This document shows, piece by piece, positions 1-5,892 of a stretch of 18,426 nt of DNA. The stretch is from positions 1 to 18,426 of the forward strand of contig JALVVO010000021.1 in the NCBI GenBank assembly GCA_027023345.1, given 5' to 3'. A program made the position numbers and the translations under genes. This DNA comes from Thermaceae bacterium. Its GTDB lineage: Bacteria > Deinococcota > Deinococci > Deinococcales > Marinithermaceae. The notes under the pieces are model-generated. The model had not been told where the DNA came from. It made no database searches and saw only the letters and a program-made list of their open reading frames with translations. Within the stretch, counting starts at the first letter, position 1. Each line of letters starts with the position of its first letter.

Positions 1-69
1 TCTTGAGGGTCAGGGCGAGCACGCCCGCCCAGGCCGCCTGGCCGGGCGTGCTCGCCCTGACCCTCAAGA
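1..69. repeat. Near-perfect fold-back palindrome at the window edge
   Basis: Bases 1-27 are the exact reverse complement of 43-69. The 15-base centre (28-42) folds again as CCAGG/CCTGG around a 3-base loop, with one C-C mismatch between the stems. The right arm is genuine UbiD coding sequence (WPGVLALTLK), so the left arm looks like an inverted copy of it. This is typical of chimeric fold-back reads at a contig end, though a real inverted duplication is possible. Confidence 0.85.
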
Positions 70-389
70 AGACCCGGCCCGGCCAGGCCCGCGCCCTCGC
101 GAGGGAGGCCCTCCGGGCGCCCGAGGCCCGGGGCACCCGGCTCCTCCTCCTCACCGACGACCGCGTGGACCCCGCCGACCCCGAGGCGCTGATGTGGCTG
201 CTGCTTGCCAACCTCGACCCCGCCCGCGACGCCTGGATCGAGCGGGCCCCCTTCGGCGCCGTCCTCGTGCTCGACGGGACGAGCAAGCTCCCCGAGGAGG
301 GGGTGCGCCCCTGGCCCGAGGTCGCCGAGCTCCCCCCCGAGGTCTGGGCGAGGGTCCGCCCCCTGCTCGATCGCTACCGGCTCGACTAG
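3..389 (+). CDS. UbiD-family decarboxylase, C-terminal fragment (5' truncated by window)
   Basis: This is the C-terminal end of what appears to be a UbiD-family (prenylated-flavin) decarboxylase. The family acts on aromatic or polyprenyl-aromatic carboxylates, for example in ubiquinone or menaquinone synthesis. What is visible is the UbiD-like tail: a PGQA segment, a strand LLLLTDD, then RVDPADPEALMWLL and NLDPARD. That matches the family pattern 'D-x-D-V-D-P-x-D-x-x-x-x-x-W...D-P-x-R-D'. The catalytic E-D-E region lies outside the window. The frame is open to the left edge. The apparent TTG at 3 is not a credible start, because the first 27 bases are the exact reverse complement of 43-69 (see the repeat entry). 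Reliable coding sequence therefore probably begins around base 28-43. Family assignment is moderately sure; the exact substrate cannot be told. Confidence 0.6.
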   Translation: MRVRASTPAQAAWPGVLALTLKKTRPGQARALAREALRAPEARGTRLLLLTDDRVDPADPEALMWLLLANLDPARDAWIERAPFGAVLVLDGTSKLPEEGVRPWPEVAELPPEVWARVRPLLDRYRLD

Positions 390-400
390 GGCATGCGCCC

Positions 401-430
401 TTGACTTCGGCGAAGCGTACCCCGCAAGCT
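401..430 (+). promoter_or_regulatory. Possible ferredoxin promoter
   Basis: TTGACT at 401-406 is a good -35 match. A weak -10, CAAGCT at 425-430, follows after 18 bases. A small GGGC/GCCC stem (389-400) lies just upstream, overlapping the ubiD stop codon. The weak -10 makes this tentative. Confidence 0.35.
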
Positions 431-455
431 AGGGGAGTAAAGGAGGTGATTGGGA

Positions 456-758
456 ATGGCTCACGTCATCGCCGAGCCCTGCATCGGGACCAAGGACCGG
501 GCCTGCGTCGAGGTTTGCCCCGTCGAGTGCATCCACCCCACCGAGGAAGAGGACAAGGGCGAGTTCATGCTCTTTATCCAGCCCGAGGAGTGCATCGACT
601 GCGGCGCCTGCGTCCCCGCCTGCCCGGTGAGCGCCATCTTCCCCGAGGAGGACCTCCCCGAGGAGTGGCAGGTCTACACCGAGGTCAACAAGGACTACTA
701 CGAACTCGACTACGACGAGTTCATGAAGAAGTGGGGGCACCTGGCCGAGAAGGCCTGA
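456..758 (+). CDS. 7Fe ferredoxin ([3Fe-4S][4Fe-4S])
   Basis: Small soluble electron carrier of the seven-iron bacterial ferredoxin family, 100 aa and closely similar in pattern to Thermus ferredoxin. Cysteines lie at 9, 17, 21, 25, 46, 49, 52 and 56. By analogy with Azotobacter FdI, C9, C17 and C56 would hold the 3Fe cluster and C21, C46, C49 and C52 the 4Fe cluster, with C25 free. The motifs EPCIG, CVEVCPVECI and ECIDCGACVPACPV are clear. It is longer than the roughly 78-aa Thermus protein, because of an acidic insertion (residues 29-35) and a C-terminal tail rich in D, E, Y and K. The ATG at 456 is chosen because AAGGAGGTGA (440-449), nearly the full anti-Shine-Dalgarno complement, lies 6 bases upstream. 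The TTG at 450 abuts that site. It stands alone between a -35-like sequence and a terminator; the redox partner is unknown. Confidence 0.93.
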   Translation: MAHVIAEPCIGTKDRACVEVCPVECIHPTEEEDKGEFMLFIQPEECIDCGACVPACPVSAIFPEEDLPEEWQVYTEVNKDYYELDYDEFMKKWGHLAEKA

Positions 759-772
759 TCCCCGCGTATCCG

Positions 773-807
773 AGGACGCCCGGGGCCGGACCCCGGGCGT
801 CCTTTTT
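773..807 (+). terminator. Intrinsic terminator after ferredoxin gene
   Basis: A 13-bp perfect stem (773-785 with 791-803), rich in G and C, has a CCGGA loop. It is followed by a T-run at 803-807. It separates the ferredoxin transcript from the globin gene. Confidence 0.9.
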
Positions 808-817
808 CGGAGTTTGC

Positions 818-823
818 TAGGCT
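818..823 (+). promoter_or_regulatory. -10 box TAGGCT for leaderless globin mRNA
   Basis: TAGGCT lies exactly 6 bases before the ATG at 830, and there is no Shine-Dalgarno sequence. The same hexamer with the same 6-base spacing precedes the SDR gene at 14412. No convincing -35 was seen; the upstream DNA is the terminator. Confidence 0.5.
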
Positions 824-829
824 TTAGGC

Positions 830-1690
830 ATGGCCGTGAAGTGGGGTGAAGAAGCCCGACTCGCGGGGGTGCTCGAGCTCCCGCCCTTCCCCGAGGAACG
901 CTTTTCCAAGCTCCTCGCCTTCGCCGGGATCGACGACGAGGCCAAGCGGCAGATGTACCTGGACGCCGAGGGCCTCCTGGAACGCGCCGCCGACTGGATC
1001 AAGGCCGCCTACGACGCCCTCTCCCGCTTCCCCGACACCGCCCGGGCCCTCGGCTGGGAGTCCCGGGTCCCCGAGGACGAACTCAGGATCCGCCGCACCT
1101 TCTTCTCCGCCTGGATGGGCCGCACCATCGGGGTGGATACGAGCCGAGAGTTCGCCCGCTACCTGCACCAGGCCGGCCGGATCCACGCCGGCTACGGCCC
1201 CGAGAAGCGGTTCGTGCCCCCCGAGTGGGTCTCGATGGCCTACGCCTTCGTGCTGAACGCCTTCGCCAGCGTGGTGGCGAAGGACCGCGTGGGCCTCTGG
1301 GCCGCCTACCTCGCCGCCCAGGAGGAGGTGATGCGGCAGGGATTCGAGGCCGCCCTCGCCCTCTCCACCGGGCGGGTGGCGGTCCGGGTCGAGGCCCTCG
1401 GCGTCGCCCGCCCGGCGCTTCCCGAGCCGCTCGAGGTCCGCCTGGTCCACGGCACCGTGCGCGAGGCGCTCGAGAAGGCCTTCGCCTTCGAACCCGCCCT
1501 CGCCGACCAGGCCCTCGAGGCGGTACCGGTGGCGGTGGAGGAGGGCCTTTGGATGGAGGAGGCCTTCGTCTACGCCTTCAAGCCCCGCTGGACGGTGCTG
1601 GTCGAGGGGCGGGACGTGCGCTACCTCAAGGGCCTCGACACCCGCCTCAAGACCGGCGAGCGCGTGACCTTGCTCCCCCCCGGCCGCTAG
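830..1690 (+). CDS. Protoglobin fused to a MoaD/ThiS-like beta-grasp domain
   Basis: A 286-aa soluble protein with two parts. Residues about 20-180 resemble the protoglobin/globin-coupled-sensor globin. They are all-helical, with ELRIRRTFFSAWMGR (84-98) and then YLHQAGRIHAGYG (111-123), in which H119 is the likely proximal heme ligand, and a conserved-looking VPPEWVSMAYAF. Such globins bind heme and sense or handle O2, NO or CO. Residues about 183-286 resemble a MoaD/ThiS ubiquitin-like fold: VRLVHGTVREALE, then VLVEGRDVRYLKGLDT, and a final ERVTLLPPGR. MoaD proteins normally end in a similar PP stretch followed by Gly-Gly, the site of adenylation and thiocarboxylation. Here the chain stops at PPGR, so sulfur-carrier activity seems excluded and a binding or sensing role is more likely. 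The ATG at 830 fits the leaderless -10 at 818. hemC follows after 23 bases. The globin call is good; the beta-grasp call rests on pattern only. Confidence 0.75.
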   Translation: MAVKWGEEARLAGVLELPPFPEERFSKLLAFAGIDDEAKRQMYLDAEGLLERAADWIKAAYDALSRFPDTARALGWESRVPEDELRIRRTFFSAWMGRTIGVDTSREFARYLHQAGRIHAGYGPEKRFVPPEWVSMAYAFVLNAFASVVAKDRVGLWAAYLAAQEEVMRQGFEAALALSTGRVAVRVEALGVARPALPEPLEVRLVHGTVREALEKAFAFEPALADQALEAVPVAVEEGLWMEEAFVYAFKPRWTVLVEGRDVRYLKGLDTRLKTGERVTLLPPGR

Positions 1691-1698
1691 CGCTCTCG

Positions 1699-1704
1699 TA
1701 TCAT
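1699..1704 (+). promoter_or_regulatory. -10 box TATCAT for leaderless hemC mRNA
   Basis: TATCAT lies 9 bases upstream of the hemC ATG at 1714, with no Shine-Dalgarno sequence between. It would give a leaderless hemC-perR-folC transcript. No strong -35 is visible because the upstream DNA is globin coding sequence. Confidence 0.45.
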
Positions 1705-1713
1705 GGGGGCCGT

Positions 1714-2631
1714 ATGCGCGCGGTCATCCTAGGCACCCGCGGGAGCCAGCTGGCGCTTGCCCAGACCCGCTGGGTCGTCGAGCGACTCAAGGAGCAGTGG
1801 CCGGAGACCGAGTTCACCGTCCGCACGATCACCACCTCGGGCGACCGCGGAGCCGACCCCCGGGAGCGGGGCATCTTCGTCAAGGAGATCGAGCGGGCGC
1901 TATTCGAGGGCGAGATCGACATCGCCGTGCACTCCTTGAAGGACCTCCCCACCAAGACCCCGACCGGGCTCAAGGTGGCCTCGATCCCCCGGCGGGTGGA
2001 CCCCCGGGACGCCCTCGTGGGCCGCAACACCAACAAGCGCCTGGACCAGCTCCCCAAGGGTGCCCGCGTCGGCACCAGCTCGGTACGCCGCAAGGCCCAG
2101 CTCCTCGCCTACCGCCCCGACCTCGAGATCGTTCCCCTCCGCGGCAACGTGGACACCCGATTGAAGCTCCTTGGGAGCGGCGAGTTCGACGCCATCGTGG
2201 TGGCCGCCGCCGGGCTCTTGCGTCTCGACCTCAGGAACCGGATCGACGAGCTTTTAGACCCCGAGATCGTCCTGCCGGCGCCGGGGCAGGGCGCCCTCGC
2301 CCTCGAGGTCCGCCTCGGCGACGACCTCGCCGAGGAGCTCGCCTACTCCCTCAACCACCGCGAGACCCAGCTCCGGGTCACCGCCGAGCGGGCCTTCCTG
2401 GCCCGGCTCGGGGCCGGCTGCCTGGCCCCCGCCGGGGCGCTCGCCTACCTGGAGGAGGGCGAGCTCCGGCTCGAGGGGGTGGTCGCCGCCCCCGACGGCA
2501 GCGAGCTCATCCGGGGCGAGATCGCCGGCCCCCCGGAGGAGGCGGCCGAGCTCGGCGAGGAACTCGCCGCCGACATCCTGGACCAGGGCGGCGAGGCCAT
2601 CCTGAAGGAGGCCCTCGATGCCGATGCGTAG
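1714..2631 (+). CDS. hemC: Hydroxymethylbilane synthase (porphobilinogen deaminase)
   Basis: Cytosolic enzyme that joins four porphobilinogen molecules into hydroxymethylbilane in tetrapyrrole (heme, siroheme, B12) synthesis. At 305 aa it has the usual length. Family motifs appear in order: LGTRGSQLALAQT (6-18), AVHSLKDLPT (71-80, with the catalytic Asp), GTSSVRR (120-126), RGNVDTRL (143-150), ERAFL (225-229) and GAGC, with C236 the probable attachment site of the dipyrromethane cofactor. The start is placed at ATG 1714, giving MRAVILGTRGSQ. The frame stays open far upstream over the globin gene, but that is a shadow. Its last 14 bases overlap the PerR-like gene, suggesting translational coupling. 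The globin gene upstream is a plausible consumer of heme. Confidence 0.96.
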   Translation: MRAVILGTRGSQLALAQTRWVVERLKEQWPETEFTVRTITTSGDRGADPRERGIFVKEIERALFEGEIDIAVHSLKDLPTKTPTGLKVASIPRRVDPRDALVGRNTNKRLDQLPKGARVGTSSVRRKAQLLAYRPDLEIVPLRGNVDTRLKLLGSGEFDAIVVAAAGLLRLDLRNRIDELLDPEIVLPAPGQGALALEVRLGDDLAEELAYSLNHRETQLRVTAERAFLARLGAGCLAPAGALAYLEEGELRLEGVVAAPDGSELIRGEIAGPPEEAAELGEELAADILDQGGEAILKEALDADA

Positions 2632-3013
2632 AATGACCCGCCAGCGGCGAGCGGTGATGGAGGTCTTGAAGAGCACCCGAAGCCACCCCGACGCCGCCTG
2701 GATCTACCAGGAGGTCAAGAAGAGGGTGCCCTCGATCAGCCTGGGCACGGTCTACCGCACGCTGGACGCGCTGGTGAAGGAGGGCAAGGTGATCGCCCTC
2801 CACACCGGCGGCGCCACCCGCTACGACGCCTTCACCCACCCCCACGCCCACCTGGTCTGCACCGCCTGCGGGCGGGTGGAGGACCTTGAGCTCGAGCTCC
2901 CCCACCTCCTGGAAAAAGCCCAGGCGCAAAACCCCGCGGTTCGCCTCGACGCGGTCCGCCTCACCTTCGAGGGGCTTTGCGCGGACTGCGCCCAAAACCG
3001 CCTTGAAGGCTGA
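2618..3013 (+). CDS. Fur-family metalloregulator, PerR-like
   Basis: A 131-aa cytosolic DNA-binding repressor. The N-terminal winged helix includes the recognition segment SLGTVYRTLDALVKEG (41-56). The structural zinc site is C81-x2-C84 plus C121-x2-C124. Aligned by eye with Bacillus PerR, the regulatory metal ligands would be H23, D70, H76, H78 and D89. An Asp at the last position is the PerR-type residue (Fur typically has Glu), so peroxide sensing is favoured over iron sensing; this is inference. ATG 2618 is chosen because AAGGAG (2605-2610) lies 7 bases upstream, inside hemC. The ATGs at 2624 and 2633 are alternatives. It overlaps hemC by 14 bases and folC by 11. PerR is known to regulate heme genes in Bacillus, which fits this neighbourhood. 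Confidence 0.9.
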   Translation: MPMRRMTRQRRAVMEVLKSTRSHPDAAWIYQEVKKRVPSISLGTVYRTLDALVKEGKVIALHTGGATRYDAFTHPHAHLVCTACGRVEDLELELPHLLEKAQAQNPAVRLDAVRLTFEGLCADCAQNRLEG

Positions 3014-4232
3014 GCTCGCCTGGCTCTTTGCCCGGCGGCGGATGGGGCTCCGCCCCGGGCTCGAGCGCATCCGGGCGCTGCTCGAGCGCCTCGGCCACCC
3101 CGAGCGGCGCTTCGCCCCGGTGCTCGTCGCCGGCACCAACGGCAAGGGGAGCACCGCCCGGGCGCTCGCTGCCATCCTCACCGCCTCGGGCAGGAAGACG
3201 GGGCTCTTCCTCTCCCCCCACCTCACCCGCTACGCCGAGCGGTTCCTGGTGGACGGGCGAGAGATCGCCGAGGACGCGCTCCTCGCCCGCGTCCGCGAGC
3301 TAAGGCCCCACGTCGAGGCCACCGGCGCCACCTTCTTCGAAGCGAGCGCCGCCCTCGCCTTCCACCACTTCGCCGAGGAGGGGGTGGAGGTGGGGGTCCT
3401 CGAGGTCGGCCTCGGCGGCCGGCTCGACGCCACCAACGCCGCCGACCCCGTGCTCAGCCTGGTGACCGCGATCGGCTACGACCACACCGCCTTCCTGGGC
3501 GAGACCCTCACCCAGATCGCCGGCGAGAAGGCGGGGATCTTCCGCCCCGGCGTGCCCGCCTTCACCAGCGCGACCGGCGAGGCCCTCTCGGCCCTCCTCG
3601 CCCACGCCCGGGAAAAGGGAACCCCCCTCGAGCCCGTCCGCCCCGAGTTCGTGGTGGCGCGGCGGTCGGGCATCCGCTTCGGGCTCGACGGGCGGGTCTA
3701 CGACGCCCCCCTCCTCGGCCGCCACCAGGGGGAGAACCTCGCCCTCGCGGTGCGGGCGGCGAGGGCGCTCGGGGCGGACGAGGCGGCGATCCGGACCGGG
3801 CTCCTTCGGCTTGAAAACCCCGGGCGGCTCGAGCGCCTCGGCCCCTACCTCTTAGACGGCGCCCACAACGCCGAGGGAGCAAGGGCGCTCGCCCGGGCGC
3901 TCGCCGACCACTTCCCCGATGAGGCCAAGGTCCTCGTCTTCGCCTCAAGCCGCGACAAGGACCACCGCGGCATGGCCCGGGCGCTAAAGGGCCTTTTTCG
4001 AGCGGTCTACCTCACCCGCTACCCCGGGGAGCGGAGCGCGGACCCCCGCACCCTCCTTCCCCTCTTCGAAAACGCCCACGTCGTCGAGGACCCCCACGCG
4101 GCCCTCGCCGCCGCCCGCAGGGCGCACCCCGGCGCCCTCGTCGTGGTCGCCGGGAGCCTCTACCTACTCGGGGAGGTCCGGCCCCGGATCCTCGAGGAGG
4201 TAGGGGCGCACGCCGCCGGCGTCCAGGGCTAG
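3003..4232 (+). CDS. folC: Folylpolyglutamate synthase / dihydrofolate synthase
   Basis: Cytosolic Mur-ligase-family enzyme that adds glutamate to dihydropteroate and/or folates using ATP. With the chosen start it is 409 aa, normal for the family. Motifs: P-loop GTNGKGST (44-51), SPHLTRY (71-77), the folate-binding region EVGLGGRLDATN (134-145), YDHTAFLG (159-166), LDGAHNAEGARAL and SRDKDHRGMA. The TTG at 3003 gives MKAELAWLFARRR, matching the usual N-terminal helix. The frame is open further upstream inside the regulator gene, but that segment is a shadow. No clear Shine-Dalgarno is present, so coupling to the preceding gene (11-base overlap) is likely. Its last 69 bases are antisense to the folK tail. 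It acts on the product of folP, located just beyond on the other strand. Confidence 0.93.
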   Translation: MKAELAWLFARRRMGLRPGLERIRALLERLGHPERRFAPVLVAGTNGKGSTARALAAILTASGRKTGLFLSPHLTRYAERFLVDGREIAEDALLARVRELRPHVEATGATFFEASAALAFHHFAEEGVEVGVLEVGLGGRLDATNAADPVLSLVTAIGYDHTAFLGETLTQIAGEKAGIFRPGVPAFTSATGEALSALLAHAREKGTPLEPVRPEFVVARRSGIRFGLDGRVYDAPLLGRHQGENLALAVRAARALGADEAAIRTGLLRLENPGRLERLGPYLLDGAHNAEGARALARALADHFPDEAKVLVFASSRDKDHRGMARALKGLFRAVYLTRYPGERSADPRTLLPLFENAHVVEDPHAALAAARRAHPGALVVVAGSLYLLGEVRPRILEEVGAHAAGVQG

Positions 4233-4673
4233 GAGGAGCTCGCGGGCGCTCTTTCCGAACCGGGGGTGCCGCCACCCGGGGGCGACCTCCAAGAGGGGCA
4301 CGAGCACGAAGGCCCGCTCGTGCAACCGGGGGTGGGGCAGGGTGAGGCCGGGAAGGTCGAGGATTCGGCCCTCGTAGTCGAGGAGGTCGAGGTCCAGGGT
4401 GCGGGGGCCGTACCGCTCCGTCCGCACCCGGCCGTGGGCCCGCTCCACCGCGAGGAGGAGCGCAAGGAGCTCGGCCGGCTCGAGCTCGGTCTCGACCGCG
4501 GCCACCTGGTTCAGGTAGGGCCCCTGCCCCGGCGGCCCCACCGGCTCGGTCTCGTAGACGCGGGAGAGGCGAAGCACGCGGACCCCCGCGCGGCTCAAAG
4601 CGGCGAGCCCGGAGAGCAGGTAGCCCGCGCGGTCGCCGAGGTTCGACCCGAGGGCGACGAGCGCCCTAGCCAC
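4164..4673 (-). CDS. folK: 2-amino-4-hydroxy-6-hydroxymethyldihydropteridine pyrophosphokinase (HPPK)
   Basis: Transfers pyrophosphate from ATP to 6-hydroxymethyl-7,8-dihydropterin, producing the substrate of FolP. At 169 aa it is slightly longer than the usual 155-165. HPPK motifs are LGSNLGDR (8-15), VYETEPVGPPGQGPYLNQV (39-57) and RYGPRTLDLDLLDY (87-100), where D94 and D96 are the likely magnesium ligands, followed by LPHPRLHERAFVL. It starts with GTG at 4673, inside the folB stop region (8-base overlap GTGGCTAG), the normal sign of coupled translation. The C-terminal extension (about 23 residues) is encoded entirely on the strand opposite the end of folC. No terminator lies between the convergent genes. 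Confidence 0.95.
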   Translation of the reverse strand: MARALVALGSNLGDRAGYLLSGLAALSRAGVRVLRLSRVYETEPVGPPGQGPYLNQVAAVETELEPAELLALLLAVERAHGRVRTERYGPRTLDLDLLDYEGRILDLPGLTLPHPRLHERAFVLVPLLEVAPGWRHPRFGKSARELLLALDAGGVRPYLLEDPGPDLPE

Positions 4674-5022
4674 GGCGGCGCTCCACCTCGGCGTAGACGT
4701 CGCGGAAGACCCCGGGGATGGGGGCGTGAGGCTTGTGGACCCGGACCCGCACCGCCTCTAGGTTTTCGAACTCGGCGATCAAAGCCTCAGCGATGTGCTC
4801 GGCCAGGGCCTCGATGAGGTAGAAGCGCCGCCCCTCCACCGCCCTCGCCACCCGGTCGTAGACCGCGGCGTAGTCCACGGTGGCCTCGATCCGGTCCCCC
4901 TTGCCCTCGAAGGCTACCTCCATCTCCACGTCCACCACGAAGCGGGCCCCAAGCCGGTTCTCCTCGGGGCGGGCGCCGTGGCGGCCGTAGAACTCGAGGC
5001 CCGCTAGGACGATCCGCCCCAC
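4666..5022 (-). CDS. folB: Dihydroneopterin aldolase
   Basis: Cleaves 7,8-dihydroneopterin to 6-hydroxymethyldihydropterin and glycolaldehyde in folate synthesis. It is 118 aa, the standard length for this octameric tunnel-fold enzyme. Motifs: LEFYGRHGARPEENRLGARF (9-28, with the pterin-binding Glu), FYLIEALAEHIA (67-78) and VRVHKPHAPIPG (93-104), where K97 is the catalytic lysine. The start is GTG 5022. A GGGAGGTGG sequence (5035-5027 on the minus strand) sits a few bases upstream, inside folP. The frame continues open upstream across folP, but that is only GC-driven. It overlaps folP by 19 bases and folK by 8. Confidence 0.93.
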   Translation of the reverse strand: MGRIVLAGLEFYGRHGARPEENRLGARFVVDVEMEVAFEGKGDRIEATVDYAAVYDRVARAVEGRRFYLIEALAEHIAEALIAEFENLEAVRVRVHKPHAPIPGVFRDVYAEVERRRG

Positions 5023-5840
5023 GCCTCCACCTCCCAGAAGACGGCGAGGGCCTCGCGGTGGGCGGCGACGTCGTGCACCCTTAGGATCCGCGCCCCCCTT
5101 AGGGCGGCGGCGAGGTGGGCGGCGACGCTGCCGCAGACCCGCCGGTCCGGCGCCTCGACGCCGGTGAGCTCGCCGATCGTCCGCTTGCGGCTGAGCCCGG
5201 CGAGCAGGGGGTAGCCGAGGCCGGCGAGCTCGGAGAGCCGGGCGAGGAGGGCGAGGTTGCGCTCGAGGCGCTTGCCGAAGCCGAAGCCGGGGTCGAGGAC
5301 CACCTGCCGCACCCCGAGCCGCTCGGCCCGCCGGGCGCGCTTTAGGAGGAAGGCCCGGACCTCGGCGACCACGTCGAGGTAGCGGGCGGCCTCCATCATC
5401 CGCCGGGGGTCGGGATCGGGGGTGTGCATCACCACGAGCGGCGCCTCGTAGCGGGCGGCGACCTCGGCCATGCGAAGGTCCGCGAGGCCGCTGGTGTCGT
5501 TGATCATGTGGGCGCCGAGCCTGAGCGCCTCCTCGGCGATCTCGGGCTTGCGGGTGTCCACGCTGACGGGGGCGCCCAGGCTCAAAACGGCCTCGAGCGC
5601 CGGCAAGAGGCGGCGCCTTTCCTCCTCGAGGGGCACCGGCTCCGCCCCCGGCCGGGTGGACTCGGCCCCGAGGTCGAGCAGGTCGGCCCCCTCCTCGAGC
5701 AGCCGCCTCGCGTGGGCGAGGGCCGCCTCCGCCTCCAGAAAACGCCCCCCGTCCGAGAAGGAGTCGGGGGTAAGGTTCACGATCCCCATCAGCCGCGGGC
5801 GGTCGAGGGCGAGGACGCGGCCTCGGAGCGCGAGTTCCAC
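5004..5840 (-). CDS. folP: Dihydropteroate synthase
   Basis: Condenses 6-hydroxymethyldihydropterin pyrophosphate with p-aminobenzoate to form dihydropteroate; it is the target of sulfonamides. At 278 aa it is a complete TIM-barrel enzyme. Signature segments are MGIVNLTPDSFSDGG (18-32), DLGAESTRPGAEPV (56-69), VSVDT (92-96), INDTSG (113-118), DPGFGFGK (183-190), GLSRKR (215-220) and RVHD (254-257). All expected ligand positions (N22, D95, N114, D183, K219, R254/H256) are present. The GTG start at 5840 lies 6 bases after a TATAAT box, so the mRNA is probably leaderless. It is the first gene of a folP-folB-folK operon in which every junction overlaps. Confidence 0.97.
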   Translation of the reverse strand: MELALRGRVLALDRPRLMGIVNLTPDSFSDGGRFLEAEAALAHARRLLEEGADLLDLGAESTRPGAEPVPLEEERRRLLPALEAVLSLGAPVSVDTRKPEIAEEALRLGAHMINDTSGLADLRMAEVAARYEAPLVVMHTPDPDPRRMMEAARYLDVVAEVRAFLLKRARRAERLGVRQVVLDPGFGFGKRLERNLALLARLSELAGLGYPLLAGLSRKRTIGELTGVEAPDRRVCGSVAAHLAAALRGARILRVHDVAAHREALAVFWEVEAWGGSS

Positions 5841-5846
5841 GGGACA

Positions 5847-5852
5847 ATTATA
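5847..5852 (-). promoter_or_regulatory. -10 box TATAAT for leaderless folP operon
   Basis: A consensus TATAAT on the minus strand lies 6 bases upstream of the folP GTG. It sits in the 52-base divergent gap shared with the stress-protein gene. No clear -35 is seen. Confidence 0.65.
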
Positions 5853-5892
5853 GGGAGCCCGGCGCTATCCTGGAGATAAGGAGGATCAGGCC

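Noticed and set aside
389..400. Terminator after the UbiD gene (GGGC-ATGC-GCCC)
   Set aside because: Only a 4-bp stem and no T-run; probably chance in GC-rich DNA.
1225..1713. Upstream extension of the hemC frame over the globin gene
   Set aside because: The Arg/Gly/Pro-rich translation is a frame shadow; hemC homology begins at 1714.
5023..5847. Upstream extension of the folB frame over folP
   Set aside because: Frame is open because of GC bias; FolB homology begins at 5022 and folP is unmistakable.
5841..5892. Promoter for the stress-protein gene (TATCCT at 5866-5871)
   Set aside because: Possible -10, but no matching -35 at 16-19 bases and the leader length cannot be judged; left unannotated.
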